A stretch of 64,000 bases of DNA from Adenophora triphylla var. japonica (GCA_022495995.1 JAFEMH010002554.1:248001-312000), one strand, 5' to 3'. Shown: positions 10,830 through 22,726, counted from the stretch's first letter. Notes: generated by a model from the sequence alone, not told the origin. Numbers and translations: made by a program.

Positions 10830-12480
10830 TGTTGTTCATAAAGAGTGCAGTGATTGTGGATATGGATGATCATGGCAACTGTGCGGGAGCTGAGCATGTT
10901 ACTGATGTCCGCGAACATACCGCAAACTCATGTGATGGACTTATTTTTTCCATAAAGAGTGCAGCGATTACGGATATGGAAGATCGCGACAACCGTGCAG
11001 AAGCTGAGCATGTTACTGAAGTCAGCGAACATTCTGCGGGCTCGAGTAAAGGATTTTTGAGTTATCTCCAAAAAACGCAACAGTTGAGTATATGGACGAT
11101 CGCGACAACAGTGCGGGTGCCGAGCATGTTCCTAAAGTCAGTGAACATTCTGCGGGCTTAAGTAAAGGAGTTGAGGTATCTACAAAAAGGGCAACAGTTG
11201 GGGATATGGACGATCGCGACAACAGTGCGGGTACCGAGTATGTTCCTAAAGTCGGTGAACATTCTGCGGGCTTAAGAAAAGGAGTTGAGGTATCTCCAAA
11301 AAGGGCAACAGTTGCGGATATGGACGATCGCGACAACGGTGCGGGTGTCGAGCATGTTCCTGAAGTCGGTGAACATTCTGCGGGATTAAGTAAAGGAGTT
11401 TGAGGTATCTCCAAAAAAGGAACAGTTGCGGATATGGACGATCGCGACAACAGTGCGGGTGTCGAGCATGTTCCTAAAGTCGGTGAACATTCCACGGGCT
11501 TAAATAAAGGAGTTGAGGTATCTCCAAAAAGGGCAACAGTTGCGGATATGGACGATCGCGACAACAGTGCGGGTGCCGAGCATGTTTCTGAAGTCAGTGA
11601 ACATTCTGTGGGCTTAAGTAAAGGAGTTGAAGTATCCAAAAAGGGCAACAATTGCGGATATGAACGATCGCGACAACCGTGCGGGTGCCGAGCATGTTCC
11701 TGAAGTCGGTGAACATTTCGCGGGCTCAAGTAAAGTTGTTGAGGTATCTCCAAAAAAGGGCAACAGTTGCGGATATGGACGATCGCGACAACAGTGCGGG
11801 TGCCGAGCATGTTCCTGATGTCAGTAAACATTCTATGGGCTTAAGTAAAGGAGTTGAGGTATCTCCAAAAAGGGCAACAGCAGTATGGGTGCCGAGCATG
11901 TTCCTAAAGTCGGTGAACATTCTGCGGGCTTAAGTAAAGAAGTTGAGGTATCTACAAAAAGGGCAACAGTTGAGGATATGGACGATCGCGACAATAGTGC
12001 GGGTGCCGAGCATGTTCCTGAGTCGGTGAACATGCGGGCTTAAGTAAAGGAGTTGAGGTATCTCCAAAAAGGGCAACAGTTGCGGATATGGACGATCGCG
12101 ACAACAGTGTGGATGCCTTGCATATTCCTCAAGTCAGTGAACATTCTGCAGGCTAAAGTAAAGGATTTTGTTATCCACAGATTATGGATATGCATGATCG
12201 CGGCAATCTTGCGGAAGCCGAGTATATTAACGAAGACGGCGAACATACTGTGAGCTTGAATGAAGGATTTTTGTTATCCTGAGATAGTGTAGAGATTGTG
12301 GATATGCATGATCACGGCAATCTTGCGAAAGTTGAGTATATTATCGAAGACGGCAAACATACTGCGAGCTTGAATAAAGGATTTTTGTTATCCAGAGATT
12401 GCGGATATGCATGATCGCGACAATCTTGCGGAAGCTGAGTATGTTACGGAAGACGGTGAACATACCGCAAGCTCAAGTAG
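10830..12480. repeat. 114-bp tandem array in the LARD interior
   Basis: The anchor GATCGCGACAAC recurs at about 11099, 11213, 11327, 11441, 11555, 11667 and 11782, giving a period of about 114 bp. More diverged units flank it (10866, 10981 on the left; 11985, 12095, 12196, 12310, 12413 on the right). One unit near 11880 lacks its middle. Each unit contains GTTCCTGAAGTCGGTGAACA, GCGGGCTTAAGTAAAGGAG and TTGCGGATATGGAC. Because 114 is a multiple of three, several frames stay open through many units (for example minus 11022-11831), which I regard as a side effect rather than coding. Confidence 0.9.
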
Positions 12481-14713
12481 TATTCTACCTGCAAAAAATG
12501 ATGAGGAAGAATTTACTCCCGCAAATAATCAACTAGCGGTAGTAGAATGAAAAGAATCATGCCATGTTCAAATAGATTGTCATAGCATGTTTTCAAAGAA
12601 CAAGCAAATATACTTAACACATGGCATTTAGTTTTGTTAACTAGCACATTTTATAAGGAAAAAGGTCATAGTCAACTAGGATAGGCTTGCATCGGCCACA
12701 ATTTGACTCTGTGTGTGTGTGTGATGGATTTTTCCTAGTTTTACTAATATACAAAGTAGTAGTAGTAGGTTATTATTAAGCAACAATGTGAGCATGCGAT
12801 CTTTGCACTATGATTTGTGCTATTTTATTTTTTATCAAGCAATAATAATATTGTAGCATGAGTTTCAATTAAATAAGTTAAAAACATAATTTGAAAAATG
12901 TCATATAAGCAAAGAGTGTTAAACATTTATTCCTATTGCCCCCCACTTCATATTCTCGATGCTCGTCTCAAGGATGGGGAGTATTACTCATCAATATTTT
13001 TTCTTTATTATTACTAAGCATATAATAGTGACATGCGATTTGCTAATTTAATTATTTCTAAATTAAGCAAATAAATCAAGGCACAATTGAAGTTTTGGCA
13101 CGGAGCATGTTTATGATATGATACATATATATTAGTGACAAATGGTTTCATACCATATAAAAGAAAATGCAAGAAGCAAGTTAATACGTCATATATATGA
13201 GCATATAAGTTGTATAGATAGGCATGACCATCCAATTTGTGATAAAAAAAAATTCACTTTTGATTTTATAAGTAAAATTTATATTATTTTATTATACAAT
13301 AATTTCGAAAAGCAAACTTTTATTTACTTTATACTTGAGAGAGTTTAAAAGATTTGTGCTTCACTATTAATCATTTAGAGGCACAAGTATGCATGTAATG
13401 AGCGAGTTGTATAGCCTTTTGTCTTAGCAAAAGTGCTAATAAGGTATTTATGAAATATAGTAGTTATTTGCAATTTAAGTATGTACTCCTAATAAATATA
13501 TGTATTTCTATTGTAACAGTAAGATAGTCTTAATCCGTTTATACTAAGACATAATTCGACATAATGCATTTTTGCAAGGAATAAAATATATGTTATTTAT
13601 AGCACACTTGAGTGTATATTTTTTTTTATAAGCAATTGAGCATGTACAGTAATGCACTTCTAAAATGGTTAAACATGACAAAGGCACATGGTCACGGTTT
13701 TAAAGTGAAGTCGTACGGTTCTGTTAAAAAGATAACAGAATGGGCATGCATAACCAACATATTTGTAACATATTAACGGTGCAATAATTATGTTAAAATA
13801 TGATCATGTGATATCAATTTGTGAAAATGGAGAGTATAAATGGAAGGAGCACACCTGAAAATAATGGGAACCGACTAACGGGTTTTGACAAAATTTGAAG
13901 ATTTAACGACTTTGTTACTTCATGGAGATAACGGTTGTCGGTTAAGTGGCCTCCAGTTAACAAGGCTGATGTTAATTGAAAGAGGAGACATTTTGTTCCA
14001 ACCCCTTTGAATTTGAGTGGCTGATCTGGCTCCTTGACTTTCCCTTCCACTATGTCATTGTTGTACCCCAACTTCCAAGACAAGGTGATAGTGACTTGTC
14101 TTTTTTGTACCATTCCAATAAAACAAAAAGGACAAAAAGAAATAAAATTTTCAGTAAGCTCTTTCCCAGCAATAATGGTAACGAAGAAAAGGGGAAGAAA
14201 AGGGTCAGGCAGGCCTGAACATCATTCATGGTCGTCGGATGGCGGACGTAGCCGCGGCAAGGTTGCCGAAATTTCAGGTGATCAATGTCGGCGCGTTTCA
14301 GCTCCGATGGAGACGATTTTTACGCCGTTAGCTCTGTCGGGCCGAGGCACATCCGACAGTGGTGTTCTGGGTTCTGGCCGGAGTGACACCGGCCACCGAA
14401 AACTCTAGATCAAGTCGGAATCTTGCGGCGGTGATGGTTGTCGTCGCCTGAGATTGGAGTTTGTTGGCGATGTTTGCACGGTTGTTCTCGTCTTTCTTAG
14501 AGTAATCCGGATCTGGTAGTTTGTGCTGCTCCCATTGTTGGAGCTAGGACTGGACGAAAAGGTTGAAGTCGCCGGAGATGAGGAAAAACATAGGCGGCGT
14601 GTGTCGCAACAGGAGAAAGAAAAAAAAACACCGTTGGAATTTGGTGACCATGTAGCCGGAATTTCTGAAAGTGTGGTTGTTGGGTGTGTGGTTTTTGGTG
14701 GGTAATCGCCAAA

Positions 14714-15516
14714 TGTAGGAGAGTAATCATACGGGGTTGTGTTAGGGTTTTAGTGTATTAAATGAAAGTTTTATGGGTAGGGAGGCGTTACACGAATCAC
14801 CGAATAATAATGAAAAGGAAGAGCGAGAATAGGAACTAGGAGGATTTTTGGGAGAGACAAGTATTACGGGAATTGTATGTCTTTAGAAAGAGAAATATTG
14901 TACAGGATAACCCTTGTTACCTGGTCCAAATGAATACCAAAGTAGGGCATTTATAGGCAATAAGTAAGCTCATGTGCATGACACATGGTCCATGGTGTTA
15001 GATCATATCCGCAATTCTCCCTTATAAACCCATTTAGGCCACGTGTAACCCAATTATTGTACCACGTGACGAACTTCCTATTCTAACCTCCAATCCATTG
15101 CTTCTCGGCAATCTCGATAAGTGGAAAAGACTTCCCTGACCTTGTCTAATCGCGGGAAGTACTTAGAGGATAATAGCCGGCATATCGCGGGAGAGAAAGG
15201 CGTATCCGCTGGACGGGGATGCGTCCGCAGGAATTGATCCGCGGGACGGAGATGCGTCTGCGGGAGTCAATTCGCGTAACGGAGATGCGTCTGCGGGATA
15301 CGATCTGCTGTCTGCGGGGAGACGATCCGCGGGATGGAGATGTGTCCGCGGGAGACAATCTGCTGTCTGCGGGGAGACGATTCACGGGACGGAGATGCGT
15401 ATACGGGAGACGATCTGCTGTCTGCGGGGAGACGATCCGCGGGACGGAGATACGTCCTATCCGCGGGAAAAGGGCAACATGTGTGAGGCATGTGTGCGGA
15501 ACATGCATATCCTGCA
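14714..15516 (-). repeat. Right LTR of the LARD-like element
   Basis: 803 bp, starting TGTAGGAGAGTAATC and ending CATATCCTGCA. It matches the left LTR along its length; the modular array of CGATCTGCTGTCTGCGGGG units differs in copy number. Copia-1 begins four bases after its end. Confidence 0.75.
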
Positions 15517-15520
15517 CAGT

Positions 15521-15833
15521 TATTACAGATGTGGAGCTTAATGCAAGTGGGGATAATGATACATGTGCAGAAAGCTCAAGGGTGCAAAGTGAAACAGTCA
15601 AAACAACTTCAACAGAATTCAAGTCCGGCAGTTAGATTGTTGAGTTGGTTAGAAGATCATCCAATCACAGTAGCTTATGCCTTTGTGTATAAACAAGTGT
15701 CTTAGTAATTTGTAAAGCAAGTTAATCATTTGTAAAACAGAATAGAGAATCAATACAATTGTTCTCTCTTTTTCTCTCTCATTTCATATCTTTCTCTGTT
15801 CTTCATATGAATGCCATGATACAAATTGTATCA
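15521..15833 (+). repeat. 5' LTR of Copia-1
   Basis: 313 bp, TATTACAGATG at the start and AAATTGTATCA at the end. Differs from the 3' LTR by many substitutions and small indels, which indicates an older insertion than Copia-3. Confidence 0.92.
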
Positions 15834-15845
15834 TGGTATCAGAGC
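15834..15845 (+). other. Primer binding site of Copia-1
   Basis: TGGTATCAGAGC immediately follows the 5' LTR. This is the standard complement of the 3' end of plant initiator tRNA-Met used to prime minus-strand DNA in Copia elements. Confidence 0.93.
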
Positions 15846-15889
15846 AACGCTTCCGCATTCAGTCACAAATCATCTAGATAGAATAATCC

Positions 15890-18800
15890 TTGGCAATTTC
15901 ATCTAGACTTGAAGCTTTAACTACATTTACCGAAGAATCAATCACGGCGACAAACACAAATGGATCAGAAACTGAACAATCGACTCCAAATCCTCCGGTT
16001 GATGAGTATGATAATGCAGAGGTAACCCTAACTTTACTTCCTTCGCATCCTCTATATCTTCACCCCCACGATCATCCATGCATGCTCCTAGTTACGCAAC
16101 CACTTACTAATAGCAATTATAGTCAATGGAAGAGATCCATGATAATTGCATTATCCTCAAAATCAAAACTAGGAATTGTGACTGGCCTGTATAAGAAACC
16201 TAATCCACAGTCAAAATATGTCAATCTATGGCAACGATGTAATGATATGGTGATATCATGGTTGCTTAATGTAGTTTCTCCTGAAATTTCTCTAGCCTAG
16301 TGTATTTGAAGAGTGCGAAAGAGATATGGGAGGACCTTGAGTCTAGATATACTCAAGGAAAAGCACCAATGGTTTTCCAAGTTGAAAAGGATATGATGAT
16401 GCTTCAACAAGAAGGAATGTGTGTATCTGATTATTTCACAAAATTCAGGATTGTTCGGGATGAATTTGAAGAGATCAATAACTTGCCTCACTGCAGTTGT
16501 GACTGTACTTGCGGAGTAGCACAGATATTAGAGGAATACACTAATTTGCAGAAGGTGACACAGTTTCTTATTGGTCTGGATGAATCATTTTCTGGTATAA
16601 GAAGCACTATATTGACTAAATCTCCATTGCCAAGCATAAGTGTAACGTTGTCCTTGTTACTTCAAGGTGAGAAATTGAGGGAATGTTCTCCAATACAACA
16701 AGCCATAAATATGCAGGATAATACTACTGCATTCTTCACATGGAATGCTCACACTGCTGCAAAGAGTAAGAGCAGTGGCTATAATGGACAAAATGCTGGC
16801 AACAATATCAATGGTGGCAATTCTAACAGAAGGTTTCTTCCCAAATCTAACCTGTTGTGTGATTTTTGTGGAGGAACAGAACATCAAAAGGACAATTGCT
16901 TCTTTGTGCTTGGTTTTCCATCTTGGTACAAACTCTATGGAGCTAAACCTGATCCAGCCAAAATGCCCAAGAATTTGAAGTACAAGCCACATACAACTCA
17001 ATCTAATGTTGTTATGTATCCACGAGGCACAAGTGAAGTGCAACATGAGAAGAATCAGGTGTCAATGTCTGGTGCTGAATACAATCTGATGGACTTGATC
17101 GATCAGAAGTCAACTTCATCTCCTTCTACATCCACAACTCTCAATTTGCAGGTATCTCTTGCACCTTGTCTTGTGTAAATAGTTCTCTGGCATTGAATCT
17201 CACAGACACTAGTCCTTGGATCATTGATTCAGGAGTAACAGATCACATTGCCTCCTTCATTAATTAATTAATCCTTTCACTCTATGATTCTATTACCCAA
17301 TGGTCAGAAGACATCCATTACACACAAAAGAAAAGTCATTCTCTCAACTACTCTTGAATTAGACAATGTCTTGTATGTTCCCAAATTTTCTTTCAACCTC
17401 ATTCTGTCTACAGACTTACTCTTGACAGCAAATGTTTCTTAACCATGTTTCCTACATATTGTACAATACAGGACTCTGTCTACAGGACATTGAAGGGGGC
17501 TGGTAAAATGGTTGGAGACATGTATCATCTTGTACATCATGTGAATAACCAAAGGTCTTTGCAGAGTTCCTCAATATCTGCTCTTATTACAAAGACTGAT
17601 TCTGTTAAATTGTGGCACAATAGACTAGGACATGTTCCTCTTTCTACTTTCAAACATTTTTCCATTCCATGTAATAGCTAATAATCTCAGTCTGACTTCT
17701 TTTGTGAGATTTGTCCTCTGTCTAAACAATGTATATCTCCTTTTCCCATCAGTTCAAGCCATGCTACTCGTCCTTTTTCTTTACTTCAATGTGACATGTG
17801 GGGTCCATACACGCACCACACCTATAATGGATTTACATCTTTTCTAACAATTGTTGATGATTTCTCAAGAACAGCATGGACTTTTCTTCTCTATTTAAAA
17901 TCCCAAGTCTGTGATTATCTCAACAACTTCATTAAAATAGCAGCTACTCAATTTAATGTCACTGTTAAAACTGTTAGATCTGATAATGGATTAGAATTTT
18001 TTCAATTCTGACATATCTTCTTTACTGACCTCTCTTGGCATTGAACAACACAGCTCATGTGTTAAGACTCCTCAGCAAAATGGTAGGGTAGAAATGAAGC
18101 ATAAGCATCTTCTCAATAATGCTAGGTCTCTTAGGTCTCAATCTCATCTCCCTATTAAGTTTTGGGGTGAATGTATCCTTGCAGCAACCTACCTTATCAA
18201 TAGAACTCCTACTGAGGTGCTCAACTTTAAAACTCCTTTTGAAATTCTTTTACATCAAGCTCCTTCTTATTCTCATCTTTGAGTTTTTGGTTGTCTTGCC
18301 TTTGCCTCTACTTTAAAATCTTCGAGAGATAAATTCTCTCCCAAGCATCAAAATTGCATTTTCATTGGTTATCCATACGGGAAAAAGGCATACAAACTCT
18401 ATGATTTGTCTTCTCATAAAGTCATATACTCTAGAAATGTTGTTTTTCATGCGCAACTCTTTCCTATTGACCATTTACCCTACAAAACATCTGAATCCTT
18501 CATACTCATGTTTCATGATTGCTCATTGCCTTTCTCTCTTGATGATTCTCCTGCTTTACCCTCTCCATCTTCCCCTATTGGTTCATCTGCATCTCCTTCT
18601 CCTTCTCCTTCTCCTTCTTATATTCCTTCTCCATCTATTCCTTCTAATGATCATATCAATGTAGTTCCCTCTAGACCTACAAGAGCAAGAACTATTCCTT
18701 CAAAATATCATGATTACATTGGCCTCCCTACACAGTTTATCTCCTCTTCAAGTGCTGCCACTGTAAGTTCCCCCATTTCTTACTCTCAAATTTAACCCAC

Positions 18801-20345
18801 CTATTATTCTTATATTTGTAACATCTCCACTCTATTTGAACCTCACACCTATAATCAAGCCCTAAAGGACCCAAACTGGTGTCTAGCCATGGAAAGTGAA
18901 CTGAAGGCCTTGAAACAGAATAATACTTGGAATGTTCAAGAACTTCCTCTAAATAAGAAATGGGTAGGGTGCAAATTGATTTTCAGACTAAAGTACAAAG
19001 CTGATGGTACTTTAGATAAATACAAGGCCACGTAAGAGGCCAAAGGATTTACTCAAACTGAGGGGGAGGATTATTTTAAAACTTTTGCTCCAGTTGCTAA
19101 GATGACCATTGTGACGGTGTTCTTGGCATTGACAGATAAAAAAGGGTGGCATTTGTCTCAAATGGATGTGGCCAAAGCTTTTCTACATGGAGATTTGGAG
19201 GAGGAGGTGTACATGCAACTACCACCTGGTTACTCTCCTTCTACACCTCACAAATTATCTAGGCCTCTTGTGTGTGAGCAGACTTGTGATGTCTCTATAT
19301 GGCCTTAAACAAGCCTCAAGGCAGTGGTATAGTAAACTTGCCTCAGCTCTTCTCAAATTTGGTTTTCTTGAGTCTCAAAGTGATCACACCCTCTTCGCCT
19401 ATGCTAAAGATGGACATTCCACAGCTTTACTAGTCTATGTAGATGATATAGCTGGTTCAAGCTCTTCTATAACCACTGAGGTTAAGACTCATCTAGTCAT
19501 CTGCATGATAACTTCAACATTAAAGATCTTGGTCCCCTCAAGTTCTTTCTTGGTATTGAAATAGCTAGATCAAATGAGGGAATTTGCAATCATCAGAGAA
19601 AGGATACTCTTGATGTCTTAACTGATTGTGGCTTGATGTTAGCCAAGAGCTCTAAGGTCCCAATCCAATAACATCATAACTTCAGTGCAGATGTAGGTGA
19701 ACTTCTCACAAATCCACAACAGTACAAAAGGTTGATAGGCAGACTGGTTTATCTCACAACAACCAGACCTGACATCACCTATGATGTTCACATTTTCAGT
19801 CAGTGACTCAATACGTGTCAACTCCTAGAGAACCTCATTGGCAAGTAGCTTTAAAACTCACTAGATATCTCAAAGGTTCTATTAGTCAGGCCTACTCTAC
19901 TCTTCTTCTAGTGCTCTTAGCTTGTCTATCTATTGTGATGCTGACTGAGCTTCATGTCCACATTCAAGGAAGTCTTTGTCAGGGTATTATATATTATTGG
20001 GGCCTTCTCTTATTTCCTGGAAAGCCAAGAAGCAAGGTACATTCCCTAACTCTTCATGTGAAGTTGAATATAGAAGCATGGCCTCAGCTTCTTGTGAAAT
20101 TGTGTAGCTGGTTTCCTTATTCAAAGATTTTGGTGTGGAATCTCTCACTCCAGTTCCTATGTATTGGGATAACAAAGCAGCTCTCAGTTTAGCCTCTAAT
20201 CCAGTTTTTCATGAGAAGACTAAACATATAGAGATTGACTGACATATGATTAGAGATATATTAGCTTCTTGCTTATGTTTCTACAATAAATCAACTTGCT
20301 GATATGTTTGCAAAGGCTTTGTCAGCTTCTACTTTGGCTTTTCTT
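15890..20345 (+). pseudogene. Copia-1 gag-pol pseudogene
   Basis: Gag runs from about 15890, with an N-terminal domain containing LTNSNYSQWKRSMIIALSSK, and after a frameshift near 16295 continues to a CCHC zinc knuckle (CDFC, then GGTEHQKDNC, near 16857-16900). The protease motif IIDSGVTDH lies near 17220 in another frame. Integrase shows HNRLGH, a central WGPY...TIVDDFSR, RSDNG and [12 protein letters not shown] (17600-18130). Reverse transcriptase begins near 18885 (ESELKALKQNNTW), includes [20 protein letters not shown] and the catalytic VYVDDIAG near 19436. RNase H ends near 20340. At least ten stops or frame changes break it, including TAA at 17262 and TGA near 18009, 18281 and 20238. 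A proline/serine-rich spacer (18540-18650) separates integrase from reverse transcriptase. Confidence 0.9.
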
Positions 20346-20390
20346 CAGTACAAGCTGGCGGTTCTAAATCTCTTTATTACTACCAGCTTG

Positions 20391-20398
20391 AGGGGGGC
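20391..20398 (+). other. Polypurine tract of Copia-1
   Basis: AGGGGGGC, preceded by CTTG, directly abuts the 3' LTR; this is the usual plus-strand primer position in Copia elements. Confidence 0.85.
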
Positions 20399-20713
20399 TA
20401 TTACAGATGTGGAGCTGAATGGAAGTGGGAATAATGACACATGTGCAGAAAGTCAAGGGTGAAAAGTGAAACTGTCAAAACAACTTCAACAGAATCCAAG
20501 TCATGCAGTTAGATTGTTGAGTTTGTTAGATGATCAACCAATCACAGTAGCTTATGCCTTTGTATATAAACAAGTGTCTGAGTAATTTGTAAAGCAGGTT
20601 GATCATTTGTAAAATAGAAGAATAGAGAATCAATACAATTGTTCTCTCTCTTTCTCTCTCATTTCATAGCTTTCACTGTTCTTCATATGAATGCCATGAT
20701 ACAAATTGTATCA
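20399..20713 (+). repeat. 3' LTR of Copia-1
   Basis: 315 bp, same termini as the 5' LTR, followed by the ACAGT target duplication at 20714-20718. Confidence 0.92.
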
Positions 20714-20998
20714 ACAGTGACAAAGCAACTAAATTTTAGGGGTTCGGACTGTGAATAATCAAAAAAGACTAAACCAACAAAATGCAGCTTCCAAGCAGAC
20801 GTGGTTTGAAGAAATCAAGAAACAAATAACCCAATAAAGTAACGAATAGCTGAACAAAATCAATATTTTAATCACCAAAAGCCTAGATCTTAAACACTCT
20901 GGTAGCCCTAATTTGAAACAATTTCCCCAATTTTGAAATAATAAAGTGAAGCCCTGATTTAAAACCCTAGGCATATAATAATGAGCGAGAATTGAGAC

Positions 20999-21199
20999 CT
21001 AACCAGAGGATCGAAGTGAAGCTTGTGAAATCTGAGGCCCCGGCGTGGCAATATAGGAGAATAACGCAGCAGCGGCTAAGAATAGAAGCAAAACTCCGGC
21101 GGAAGCCGCAAAATGCCGGAACAATCGAACAAGAAAGAAGATGGAGTTAATTTTAGGGATATTGACCGTAGGTTTCTTTTTTTTTAAATCTACGTTCAA
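20999..21199 (-). CDS. Possible 5' exon with a membrane segment
   Basis: Minus-strand frame with a strongly hydrophobic stretch (FRHFAASAGVLLLFLAAAAL) preceded by basic residues, as in a signal anchor. A plausible splice donor (CTCTG then GTTAGG) sits at the end of the frame near 21000. The C+G content is raised relative to neighbours. I do not recognise the protein, and no continuation was found downstream to the left, where Copia-1 lies. It may be a first exon left behind after the insertion, or a chance frame. Confidence 0.3.
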   Translation of the reverse strand: MNVDLKKKKPTVNIPKINSIFFLVRLFRHFAASAGVLLLFLAAAALFSYIATPGPQISQASLRSSG

Positions 21200-21230
21200 T
21201 AAGTTTTTTTTTTATGATGTTTTCAAAAAA

Positions 21231-21407
21231 ATTTGGGGAAAACTAGTTTCTCCCAAATATTATAAAAAGTCTTGCTTTTAAGTTAAAAAAATTGGCTCAT
21301 GAATTTTAAACCAAACTAACCCGACTTTTTTAATCGGTCATTGAACCGATTTTTAAAATAAAACAGGACTTTTTATAATATTTGGGAGAAACTAGTTTTT
21401 CCCAAAA
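21231..21407. mobile_element. Small inverted-repeat element (MITE candidate)
   Basis: Arms of about 40 bp face each other: TTGGGGAAAACTAGTTTCTC...TATTATAAAAAGTC on the left and its near-exact reverse complement ending at 21407. Each arm is itself partly palindromic around ACTAGT. No target duplication could be fixed. Family unknown. Confidence 0.6.
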
Positions 21408-21439
21408 TCAACTCTTGTATTATGTTTCGAAAATACAAC

Positions 21440-21700
21440 ATCAATTAAGGCAATAATACTGCATTCCGGCGGCCGCCGGTGACCGGAGTCCGAAGTCCAT
21501 GGACCGGCGACCAAATTCCGACCTTCGGCGACCGAACTCCGGCGACCAGCGGCCTGATTCCGGCCGAAAATGACGGATTTCGGCGAAAATTGACCGAATT
21601 TCGGCGAAAATTGATCGGAATCCGGCATGCGGCGATAGCAGACGACGACAGCGGAGCTGGACTGTGGCGGAGACGGTGGTGCGGATGCAGTATTATGATT
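21440..21700. other. C+G-rich block with CCGGCG motifs, no gene recognised
   Basis: A short CpG-rich stretch with repeated GGCGACC, TTCCGGC and TTTCGGCGAAAATTGA modules inside AT-rich DNA. Frames on both strands stay open only because of the modules. Possibly a remnant of a gene 5' end or of a repeat. Confidence 0.35.
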
Positions 21701-21959
21701 TTAAACTACTGCATAACTAAATGTTGTATTATACATAATACAACATGAGAACTTATGGGGCATTTTAATATAATGAGGAACATAGTGAAAAGTGATTTGT
21801 TCCAAAAGAAACTTATGGGGCAAATTTCCTTAATTTTATTTCACATTTAAATTATTTTAACTAATTAAATATCATTGGTAATAAAAAATGATTAATTTTA
21901 AATAATTATATAATTTAAATAAAAAAATAATAATTTACTTTAACTAATTAAATATTATT

Positions 21960-22280
21960 GGTGGGTACCACCTTAAATAGCTAAAATCTTCAATACAAAA
22001 ATACTTAGTAACTTCTAAATTTGGTAACTAAGGCCCGTTTGTTTCGGGAAAAATGAGGGGAAAACGTTTTTTCCATTTTTCGGTGTTTGATAGTTTTTCG
22101 AAAAACGTTTTTTTCATTTTTCGGTATTTGATTGTTTTCAAAAAAATGAAGAAAATGTTTTTTCGAAAAACATTTTCCGCCCTTTCTAAGGAAGTTGTTT
22201 TCCGAATTTTTCCTAAGGAAGTTTTTTTCCGGAAATAGTGTAAAAAAGTTGATGGATAATAATAATAATAATAATAATAA

Positions 22281-22320
<40 letters not shown>

Positions 22321-22516
22321 TAAATAATAATAATAATTTTCTCAAAAACGTCTTCATTTTTTCTGAAAACGTTTTTCATTTCCGGAAAACATTTTTCAGG
22401 AAATCATTTTTCGGAAGTCATTTTCCCCGAAACAAATGGAGCCTAAGTATTCTTGCATTGGAAATGTTAGCTCTTTAAGGTGGGTATCAAAATTTGATTT
22501 TGATACCCACCATTAG
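21960..22516. mobile_element. Host MITE interrupted by a Tourist-like MITE
   Basis: The left flank of the Tourist-like element (GGTACCACCTTAAATAGCTA...AATACAAAAATAC) and the reverse complement of its right flank (CCACCTTAAAGAGCTAACAT...AATGCAAGAATAC) are inverted repeats of about 45 bp, so the younger MITE sits between the two arms of an older one. A perfect hairpin, GGTGGGTATCAAAA and its complement, lies at the right end (22480-22515). Confidence 0.55.
22032..22443. mobile_element. Tourist-like (PIF/Harbinger) MITE with an (ATA)n core
   Basis: Termini GGCCCGTTTGTTTCGGG and CCCGAAACAAATGGAGCC are inverted repeats, flanked by TAA at 22029-22031 and 22444-22446, the 3-bp target preference of PIF/Harbinger elements. 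The arms carry repeated TTTTTCGAAAAACGTTTTT palindromes. A long (AAT)n tract (about 22255-22340) occupies the centre. Related to the element at 30180-30367. Confidence 0.8.
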
Positions 22517-22723
22517 AGTTGCCCTAAGAGAGGGACCGGGACAGAATTGTATTTGGTCCTAGGGCCGCCAAAAAAATTCGCAGAATCGCACCATACCGAT
22601 AAAAATCGAATCAATAGTATTCTTTAGAACCGTTTCAATTTTTATAAAACCAATTACTTGTTTTGATTTTTCTGATTTTGAATAAAATATCAGTTTTGTA
22701 CCGAAACCGAATTGAAATAATTA

Positions 22724-22726
<3 letters not shown>

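Larger units (their letters stand above)
6488..15516 (-). mobile_element. Large non-autonomous LTR element, LARD-like (9 kb)
   Basis: Two long direct repeats (6488-7337 and 14714-15516) each begin TGTAGGA and end TCCTACA or TCCTGCA, the TG...CA inverted termini of LTRs. They enclose 7.4 kb without recognisable gag or pol. Minus orientation is inferred: just inside the left LTR the minus strand reads ACAGGGGGATTAA before TGTAGGA, a plausible polypurine tract, whereas no tRNA-Met site follows the left LTR on the plus strand. The interior is a succession of degenerate minisatellites (9.0-9.3, 10.2-10.5, 10.8-12.5 kb) rich in GCGGGA, as in Tat-type Ty3/gypsy relatives. ORFs of about 100 codons near 13.8-14.4 kb are not recognised. 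An exact 5-bp target duplication is not visible (CAGAT against CAGTG), so the element is old or its edge is altered. Confidence 0.6.
15521..20713 (+). mobile_element. Copia-1: Ty1/copia LTR retrotransposon (5.2 kb)
   Basis: LTRs at 15521-15833 and 20399-20713, primer binding site TGGTATCAGAGC at 15834, and a polypurine tract (GAGGGGGGC) abutting the right LTR. The target duplication ACAGT lies at 15516-15520 and 20714-20718. The order gag, protease, integrase, reverse transcriptase, RNase H is that of Ty1/copia. The LTR termini are TA...CA rather than TG...CA in both LTRs. The coding region has many stops and frameshifts, so it is not autonomous. It inserted at the right edge of the LARD-like element. 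Confidence 0.95.

Noticed and set aside
11022..11831. 269-residue minus-strand ORF with 38-residue repeats
   Set aside because: It coincides exactly with the 114-bp array; frames on the opposite strand are equally open, so the length is explained by the period being divisible by three.
13814..14408. Overlapping ORFs of 80-124 residues in the LARD interior
   Set aside because: Frames on opposite strands overlap and none shows a recognisable domain; I could not decide that any is coding.
15146..15635. Long ORFs in both strands at the right LTR of the LARD-like element
   Set aside because: They follow the short-period array in the LTR and cross the Copia-1 boundary; no family signal.
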